DNA from: Lachnospiraceae bacterium AM48-27BH
GTDB lineage: Bacteria > Bacillota > Clostridia > Lachnospirales > Lachnospiraceae
Direction: 5' to 3'
Assembly (NCBI GenBank): GCA_003478355.1
Contig: QUFC01000034.1
Coordinates: 1-46,564, forward strand
DNA length: 46,564 nt
Below the pieces are notes generated by a model that worked only from the letters and a program-made list of their open reading frames with translations, was not told the origin of the DNA and made no database searches. Of the stretch, positions 41,641 through 46,564 are shown one piece after another (the stretch's first letter is position 1; each line of letters begins with the position of its first letter). The translations under genes were made by a program, and so were the position numbers.

Positions 41641-43099
41641 CGTCTGATTTCGAAATCATCACAGATTCTGCCACCTGCTTTAAAAAATACCGGTCATGGG
41701 ACACAAACAGGATCGTTCCCGTATACGCCCGGAATGCGGATTCTAATGTCTCCTTCGCCGCAACATCCATATGGTTGGTCGGCTCATCCAGAATCAGGAA
41801 ATTCGGACGGCTCTGCAGAAGCTCTGCAAGTGCCAGACGGGATTTTTCACCCCCCGACAGACTGCTGACCTTCTTTGCCGCATCTTTTCCACCAAACAGG
41901 TACGCGCCTAACGTCTGCCGCACATCTTTCTCCGTCATGGATGGAAACAGTTCATGGAAATGCTCTAATACCGTCTTTTCCGACTGGATCTGGGCCGAAT
42001 TCTGGTCAAAATATCCGATCGTCACCTGATTGCCGATCTGGTACTCACCGGAAAATGGCGGCAAAAAACCGGCGGCTGTCTTTAAAAATGTGGTCTTTCC
42101 CACACCATTTTTTCCCAGAATCCCGATCTTCTGACCCCTCTTAATCCGCATGGTGATCTCCATGATCGGACGGTCATAACCGATCTTTAAATGCTCCGAT
42201 TCAAAGACCCATTTGCTTCCCAGCATGGCAGGCATCAACTCTCCTGTGAAGATATGTTCCTCATGGTCAGAAGGCTTTGGCACCTTCGGCATCCGCTCCA
42301 GGATCTTCTTACGAGATCTTGCAAAGGACGCTTTCGTAGGCTTATGCTTAAATTTCTCGATCAGTTCCTCTAAGTGTCTGATCTCTTCCTGCTGCTTCTC
42401 ATAAGCTTTCTTCTGGGTCTGAAGATTCTTCCGCTTCTCCTCTTTATAATGGGTGTAATTGCCCGGATAGCGGGTCAGATGGCTGTCTTCCAGTTCATAG
42501 ACCACCTCTGCCGTCCGGTCTAAGAAAAAACGGTCATGGGACACCATCACCACAGCCTTCTCATACTGCTTTAAATACTGCTCCAGCCATTCTGTCGTTT
42601 CAATATCCAGATGGTTGGTGGGCTCGTCCAGAATCAGGATATCCGGTTTTTCCAGCAACAGTCTGATCAGGGCGATCTTGGTCTTTTCTCCACCAGAAAA
42701 AGAGGACAAAAGTCTCTTTTTGTCCTCTCTTTTCAAACCAAATCCTGTGAAAAGCCGGTCATATTCCTGTTCATATTCAAACCGTTCCCGTTCAAAGGTA
42801 TCCTTACACGGGCAGGCCGCTAAAAGCTCCTCCTCCACCGTCCGGTCATCTCCGGTGAATACACCCTGCTTTAACATCCCCACTGTCAGCCTGCGGGACA
42901 TGGTGATTCCGGGCCCCATCCGCTTGTCATCGCCGTCCAGCTCCAGTTCCCCGGAAAGTACCTGCAAAAGCGTGGTTTTTCCCGCTCCATTGGCGCCTGT
43001 CACTGCGATCTTTTCTGTTCCCCGGATCTCAAAATCAATATGATCCAGGATCACATTACCGCCCAGGCTTACAGTTCCATCATTGATCTGATATAACAT
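41615..43099 (-). CDS. ABC-F family ATPase (ribosome-associated), main part
   Basis: Two ABC ATPase domains without membrane segments. Domain 1: Walker A GANGAGKTTL, signature SFSGGEKTKIAL, Walker B LILDEPTNHLD. Domain 2: Walker A GKNGVGKTTF, signature LSGGEKSRLAL, LILDEPTNHMD. They are joined by the charged ABC-F linker (about residues 225-270). Such proteins act on ribosomes, in translation rescue or antibiotic protection. No resistance phenotype can be assigned from these motifs. The frame ends early in SKSDGDVLSVWL because of two probable one-base losses; the true C-terminus lies in 41185-41640. It is downstream of pdp. Confidence 0.92.
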   Translation of the reverse strand: MLYQINDGTVSLGGNVILDHIDFEIRGTEKIAVTGANGAGKTTLLQVLSGELELDGDDKRMGPGITMSRRLTVGMLKQGVFTGDDRTVEEELLAACPCKDTFERERFEYEQEYDRLFTGFGLKREDKKRLLSSFSGGEKTKIALIRLLLEKPDILILDEPTNHLDIETTEWLEQYLKQYEKAVVMVSHDRFFLDRTAEVVYELEDSHLTRYPGNYTHYKEEKRKNLQTQKKAYEKQQEEIRHLEELIEKFKHKPTKASFARSRKKILERMPKVPKPSDHEEHIFTGELMPAMLGSKWVFESEHLKIGYDRPIMEITMRIKRGQKIGILGKNGVGKTTFLKTAAGFLPPFSGEYQIGNQVTIGYFDQNSAQIQSEKTVLEHFHELFPSMTEKDVRQTLGAYLFGGKDAAKKVSSLSGGEKSRLALAELLQSRPNFLILDEPTNHMDVAAKETLESAFRAYTGTILFVSHDRYFLKQVAESVMISKSDGDVLSVWL

Positions 43100-43139
43100 T
43101 TTAATCCTCTTTTATAACAAGATGTTGGGGGCAAAGGCT

Positions 43140-44444
43140 TTACGCCGTCACCCGGTCATACACCAGCGGCTCCTCGGCAGGTTTTGTATCACCAATCTCA
43201 TAAGCTGCTAAAAGCTTCTTCTCCGCTTCCGCAAACAGCTTCTCATCATCTGCGTAGAGCACTGCCAGAGTCTCCCCGGCCTTCACCGGCTCGCCGTATT
43301 TCTTCTTCAGGATAATGCCTGCTTTATAGTCGATCACATCGTCCTTCTTGCTTCTTCCTGCGCCTAAGCACACAGAAGCGATGCCGATGCTTTCTGTATC
43401 CATATGGCAGACATAGCCGTCTTTTTCTGCTTTCACCTCTTTTGACAGAGCAGAGCGCGGGAATTTCTCCGGATGATAGATGTAACTCTCATCACCGTGC
43501 TGGCCCTTGACCATATTGGCAAGAGCATCCAGGGCGCTTCCGTCAGCCATGGCTCCTTCCGCCAGCTTCCGGCACTCCTCCAGGCTTCCTTTTCCAGCCA
43601 TGTAAAGCATGTTAGCAGCCAGTTCCAGACATACAGCCGTTAAATCCGCCGGACCGTTGCCTTTTAAGGTCTCGATGGCTTCCATCACCTCTAAAGAGTT
43701 GCCAATCGCATGTCCCAGCGGGATATCCATATTGGTGATGACTGCACAGCATTTCCGTCCTGCCATGGTGCCGATAGAAACCATCTTCTCTGCTAATTTC
43801 CTGGAATCTTCCACAGTCTTCATAAATGCACCGCTTCCGGTCTTTACATCCAGCACAATCGCATCACTTCCCGCCGCCAGCTTCTTACTCATGATAGAAG
43901 AAGCGATCAGCGGAATGCAGTCTACGGTAGCAGTCACGTCACGGAGCGCATATAATTTCTTATCTGCCGGAACCAGGTTGCCGGACTGTCCGATTACTGC
44001 GATCCCGTACTTGTTTACAATATCGAAAAACTCATCCCGCTCAATGCTGGTCTGAAGCCCTGGGATACTCTCCATCTTATCCACAGTTCCGCCGGTATGT
44101 CCAAGGCCCCGTCCACTCATCTTCGCTACTTTTACACCGAGAGACGCCACAATCGGCCCAATAATCAGGGTGGTCTTATCACCAACTCCGCCGGTGCTGT
44201 GCTTATCGGCTTTCACGCCTTTGATCGGAGACAGATCGACCATATCACCGGAATGTGCCATGGCAAGTGTCAGCTCTGTGGTCTCCTCATCATTCATGCC
44301 CCGAAAATAGATCGCCATGAGCATAGCAGACATCTGGTAGTCCGGGATCTCACCATTCACAAAGCCTGTCACCATGTAGGAAATTTCTTCTTTCGTCAGT
44401 GCATGGCCGTGTTTCTTTTTCTCGATCAGATCATACATTCTCAT
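43140..44444 (-). CDS. pdp: Pyrimidine-nucleoside phosphorylase
   Basis: A 434-residue enzyme that splits thymidine, deoxyuridine or uridine with phosphate to base and (deoxy)ribose-1-phosphate. Features: MYDLIEKKKHGHALTKEEI at the start, GVKADKHSTGGVGDKTTLI (signature), KMSGRGLGHTGGTVDKMES and LDVKTGSGAFMK. Length fits the Gram-positive Pdp class. GGAGGTG precedes ATG at 44444, five bases after the cdd stop. Third gene of the deoC-cdd-pdp salvage operon. Confidence 0.95.
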   Translation of the reverse strand: MRMYDLIEKKKHGHALTKEEISYMVTGFVNGEIPDYQMSAMLMAIYFRGMNDEETTELTLAMAHSGDMVDLSPIKGVKADKHSTGGVGDKTTLIIGPIVASLGVKVAKMSGRGLGHTGGTVDKMESIPGLQTSIERDEFFDIVNKYGIAVIGQSGNLVPADKKLYALRDVTATVDCIPLIASSIMSKKLAAGSDAIVLDVKTGSGAFMKTVEDSRKLAEKMVSIGTMAGRKCCAVITNMDIPLGHAIGNSLEVMEAIETLKGNGPADLTAVCLELAANMLYMAGKGSLEECRKLAEGAMADGSALDALANMVKGQHGDESYIYHPEKFPRSALSKEVKAEKDGYVCHMDTESIGIASVCLGAGRSKKDDVIDYKAGIILKKKYGEPVKAGETLAVLYADDEKLFAEAEKKLLAAYEIGDTKPAEEPLVYDRVTA

Positions 44445-44448
44445 AAAG

Positions 44449-44865
44449 CTAATTCACCTCCAGATTTTCCGGTCCAAATCCCATAGGCAGAATCTGTTCC
44501 AAGGTAAATTCCCGGTAGTCCTCCGGGCTCTTTGCAAGATAGATCTTAAAATCGTCTGGCGCACAGAACTCCCGCATCACCTGACGGCACACGCCGCATG
44601 GCGGACAGTAATCGGTGATCACGCCATGTAACCCACCGCAGATCACGATGGCTTCAAACTCCCGTTTTCCGTCACCAACCGCCTTGAAAAACGCGCACCG
44701 CTCCGCGCAGACTGTCGGAGTATAGGACGCATTTTCAATATTGTTTCCTGTATACACAGTTCCATCCTTGCACAGAAGCGCTGCGGCTACGTGAAACCTG
44801 GAATATGGCACGTAGGAATTGGGCAGTGCATCAATAGCTGTCTGTATCAGTGTCTTTATTTCCAT
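44449..44865 (-). CDS. cdd: Cytidine deaminase
   Basis: A 138-residue tetrameric-type deaminase that converts cytidine or deoxycytidine to the uridine forms. The zinc site is complete: [11 protein letters not shown] (Cys-Ala-Glu) and [13 protein letters not shown] (PCxxC). The start [15 protein letters not shown] is typical. ATG at 44865 has GGAGAAAC upstream and lies 35 bases inside the end of deoC, so the two are coupled. Confidence 0.96.
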   Translation of the reverse strand: MEIKTLIQTAIDALPNSYVPYSRFHVAAALLCKDGTVYTGNNIENASYTPTVCAERCAFFKAVGDGKREFEAIVICGGLHGVITDYCPPCGVCRQVMREFCAPDDFKIYLAKSPEDYREFTLEQILPMGFGPENLEVN

Positions 44866-45523
44866 TCAGTTTCTCCTTCTCTGCTTTTGCCAGTTTTACG
44901 ATCCGGCTGGTACCCAGGCGCTTTGCGCCCAGACGTAAGAATTCCTCTGCATCCTCGAAGGACTTGATTCCGCCTGCTGCTTTCATCCGCACACTCTCAC
45001 CGATGTGTTCAGAGAATAATTTAATATCTTCAAACGTAGCGCCTGCCTTGGAAAATCCGGTAGAAGTCTTGATAAAATCAGCGCCTGCTCTGGTCACCAG
45101 CTCGCACATCTTGATCTTCTCCTCGTCTGTCAACAGACAGGTCTCGATGATGACTTTCAGGATATGATCACCACAGGCCTCTTTTAACTGGCGGATCTCG
45201 TCCTCCACTTTATCGTATTCCTTGTCTTTTAAATCACCGATATTGATGACCATGTCGATCTCGTCTGCGCCATTGGCAATGGCATCCTTGGTCTCAAATA
45301 CTTTTACAGCGGTTGTGTTGTAACCATTCGGGAAACCGATCACGGTACAAACCGCCATCTTATCCCCAACATACTCTTTTGCACGTTTTACAAAAGACGG
45401 TGGAATGCACACACTGGCTGTACCGTAAGCGATGGCGTCATCACAGATCTCCTTGATCTGTGCCCAGGTGCTGTCCTGCGCTAATAAGGTGTGGTCTACA
45501 TACTGAAATACTTCTTTATTCAT
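44831..45523 (-). CDS. deoC: Deoxyribose-phosphate aldolase
   Basis: A 230-residue class I aldolase that splits 2-deoxyribose-5-phosphate to glyceraldehyde-3-phosphate and acetaldehyde. Key segments: [31 protein letters not shown] (Schiff-base Lys region), FIKTSTGF and [14 protein letters not shown] (active-site Lys). Acetaldehyde could feed AdhE. ATG at 45523 is preferred, with GGGAGGT ten bases upstream. The C-terminus is extended enough to overlap cdd by 35 bases. First gene of the operon; its leader holds a 10-bp inverted repeat. Confidence 0.95.
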   Translation of the reverse strand: MNKEVFQYVDHTLLAQDSTWAQIKEICDDAIAYGTASVCIPPSFVKRAKEYVGDKMAVCTVIGFPNGYNTTAVKVFETKDAIANGADEIDMVINIGDLKDKEYDKVEDEIRQLKEACGDHILKVIIETCLLTDEEKIKMCELVTRAGADFIKTSTGFSKAGATFEDIKLFSEHIGESVRMKAAGGIKSFEDAEEFLRLGAKRLGTSRIVKLAKAEKEKLNGNKDTDTDSY

Positions 45524-45567
45524 TTCTTGATTACCTCCCAATTTTGATTGATCCTCATAAGAAAATA

Positions 45568-45619
45568 ATAACTGCCAAACACATCCGCTCTTTTTCTCGC
45601 TTATCTGCCTGGCAGTTAT
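45568..45619 (-). promoter_or_regulatory. Inverted repeat in the deo operon leader
   Basis: ATAACTGCCA (45568-45577) and TGGCAGTTAT (45610-45619) form a perfect 10-bp stem in the transcript leader between the promoter (45638-45666) and deoC, followed by TTATTTTC. It could be an attenuator or an operator. Confidence 0.5.
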
Positions 45620-45637
45620 CCGTATAGAGTATCTTTT

Positions 45638-45666
45638 ATTATAGCATTGATTATTGGTTCTTGCAA
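45638..45666 (-). promoter_or_regulatory. Sigma-A promoter of deoC-cdd-pdp
   Basis: On the minus strand, TTGCAA (45666-45661), 17-bp spacer, TATAAT (45643-45638). Confidence 0.7.
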
Positions 45667-45722
45667 TTTACTTCTAACAAGACTTTGCAGGTCTTCCTAT
45701 TGCAGGCGATGGCATATTCATC

Positions 45723-45751
45723 TTGACTCCTCTTTCCCCCTTCTGTATACT
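45723..45751 (+). promoter_or_regulatory. Sigma-A promoter of the toxin-antitoxin-like pair
   Basis: TTGACT (45723-45728), 17-bp spacer, TATACT (45746-45751), 40 bases before the antitoxin start. Confidence 0.7.
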
Positions 45752-45791
45752 AATCTTGTAACATATCATACTATTTTAAAGGAGGATTTTT

Positions 45792-45980
45792 ATGGCTACT
45801 TCAAGTATTACTCACGATTTTACCATCTCAGGCCCTGAAAATGTGAAACGTTTCATTTCGGCTCTGGATGAAGCAGAATTTGACCGTTCCAGGCAGCAAC
45901 ATTTTTCTGGTCAATATCTGACAGATCCGCAAGAAATTCTTGCATTGCTGGCAAAATGGGAGACAACTTCTCATGCATGA
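45792..45980 (+). CDS. Antitoxin-like small protein
   Basis: A 62-residue acidic protein: SSITHDFTISGPENVKRFISALDEA then LTDPQEILALLAKW. The layout (beta-strand start, short helix, disordered middle, C-terminal LTDxxEIxxLLxK helix) matches small antitoxins encoded upstream of GNAT-type toxins in Firmicutes. AAAGGAGG precedes ATG at 45792. Its stop overlaps the start of the toxin gene by a few bases (ATGCATGA), so the two are coupled. It would neutralise the acetyltransferase and probably repress the promoter at 45723; that is inference. Confidence 0.68.
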   Translation: MATSSITHDFTISGPENVKRFISALDEAEFDRSRQQHFSGQYLTDPQEILALLAKWETTSHA

Positions 45981-46380
45981 TCCGTATTCTATTGTTAATC
46001 TTCGATCCTGTCTTGAAAATGTGAATCTCACTTCTCTGCTTTCTTCATTTTCATGCCCGTCTAATCCTGATGTCGAACAATTTCTTCTTCACAATTCCAT
46101 TGAATTTACCAAAAAAGATCAGTCTGTTACATATCTGGTATTTAACCATGAATCCGCCCTTGTCGGCTATTATTCTCTGGCAATCAAACCAATATCGATA
46201 CAGACTGATCATATAAGTAAAACTATGGCAAAAAAATTATCCCGTGTGAGTACGCTCGATCCCTCTGGACAATCCTATCATACTGCGGCTTACCTGATCG
46301 CTCAACTTGGAAAAAACTATGCGATTTCAAAAAATCAACAAATCAATGGCTCCATACTCGTGAACTACATCGGCAATTGA
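45973..46380 (+). pseudogene. GNAT acetyltransferase toxin-like gene, C-terminally truncated
   Basis: 135 residues resembling the first two thirds of GNAT-type toxins paired with small antitoxins: VEQFLLHNSIEF, SVTYLVFNHESALVGYYSLAIKPISI and the acetyl-CoA region AYLIAQLGKNYA. Family members normally continue for 30 to 50 residues with the last strands of the fold, but here the frame ends in NGSILVNYIGN. The break coincides with the start of a different sequence at about 46376, the proposed end of an IS200/IS605-type element. The toxin is therefore probably inactive. ATG at 45973 overlaps the antitoxin end. Confidence 0.62.
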
Positions 46381-46461
46381 ATTACCAAGCATCTGATTAC
46401 AAAGCATAGCTCCGTAGCTTCAGAGGTGCGTCCATGACACCCGTACTGCTACCCTGATGGG
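46376..46461 (-). ncRNA. Candidate omega RNA / right end of an IS200/IS605-type element
   Basis: On the minus strand, directly after the TnpB-like stop, nested stems occur: GTAGC (46452-46448) with GCTAC (46418-46414), enclosing GGTG/CACC (46441-46438 with 46428-46425). The segment ends in TTCAAT at 46381-46376, beyond which the GNAT toxin gene resumes. That is the order expected for a TnpB guide RNA scaffold followed by its guide (flanking DNA). Assignment is inference; no family match was run. Confidence 0.4.
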
Positions 46462-46563
46462 TTACACAGCTACTTTTATTGTTTTTGTACTGCTCAGCCC
46501 GGTTACGGGCATATCAATTTCTTTGCCAGATACGGCATGATACTTTCTCAAAATGTTATAAGC
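46462..46563 (-). CDS. C-terminal end of a TnpB-like (IS200/IS605 OrfB) protein, cut by the window edge
   Basis: 33 codons and a stop, open to the window edge. The first residues, AYNILRKY, fit the end of the RuvC-III motif of TnpB (Asp-x-Asn-Ala-Ala-x-Asn-Ile), with the Asp just outside the window. The rest is a short basic tail (GKEIDMPVTGLSSTKTIKV). Most of the gene lies beyond the window, so whether the nuclease is intact cannot be told. Confidence 0.5.
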   Translation of the reverse strand, partial: AYNILRKYHAVSGKEIDMPVTGLSSTKTIKVAV

Positions 46564-46564
46564 T

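Overview
The window looks like a chromosomal segment of an anaerobic, fermentative Clostridia bacterium, most likely Lachnospiraceae. The grounds are the V-type ATPase operon, bifunctional AdhE, Hcp with its ferredoxin, a Clostridia-style Tad locus, DUF2508 (YaaL), moderate GC and strong AGGAGG ribosome binding sites. I cannot name the species from sequence alone. Both edges cut through accessory DNA.

Layout. 1-1735 is an AT-rich accessory patch: a 3'-cut ORF translationally coupled to a calcineurin-like phosphoesterase, plus an unrecognised small ORF. 1798-6940 (minus) is a Tad/Flp pilus operon (prepilin peptidase, TadZ, TadA, TadB, TadC) that stops in a truncated pilin where the AT-rich patch begins. 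7247-14090 (plus) carries DUF2508, a GH13 amylase-like enzyme, branching enzyme GlgB and a two-component pair. 14040-15578 (minus) is an NlpC/P60 lipoprotein. An OFA-type MFS transporter, tRNA-Lys, thioredoxin, a Cys-rich small protein, TrmB and an SH3 membrane protein follow. 20238-28740 (plus) is a nine-gene V/A-type ATPase operon in the order H(G)-C-I-K-F-E-A-B-D. 29002-31438 holds a TIGR01906-type membrane protein and a D,D-carboxypeptidase. 31794-37194 (minus) holds a metalloprotease, an exonuclease, a kinase-like protein and AdhE. 37413-40509 is a Crp/Fnr regulator divergent from ferredoxin-Hcp (nitrosative stress). 40514-45523 (minus) is TrmO, an ABC-F ATPase and a nucleoside-salvage operon (deoC-cdd-pdp). 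45792-46380 is an antitoxin/GNAT-toxin-like pair whose toxin ends prematurely against what looks like the 3' end of an IS200/IS605-type element (TnpB C-terminus plus candidate omega RNA).

The most striking global feature is the number of otherwise intact genes broken by one- or two-base losses, mostly in short homopolymers: the histidine kinase, ATPase subunits I, A and B, Hcp, the ABC-F protein (two losses) and probably TadB. In each case restoring the missing base(s) gives a continuous protein of normal family length. A separate 28-bp exact tandem duplication breaks the TIGR01906-type gene. The density favours base-level sequence errors, although real mutation cannot be excluded without reads.

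Other non-genic structure: a 133-bp MITE-like element with 14-bp inverted ends and a perfect 8-bp target duplication (28799-28947); a 139-bp multi-stem palindromic element (31472-31610); three tandem 28-29-bp repeats abutting a consensus promoter (7164-7275); a Rex-like inverted repeat bracketing the adhE promoter; and several perfect 17-bp-spaced sigma-A promoters.
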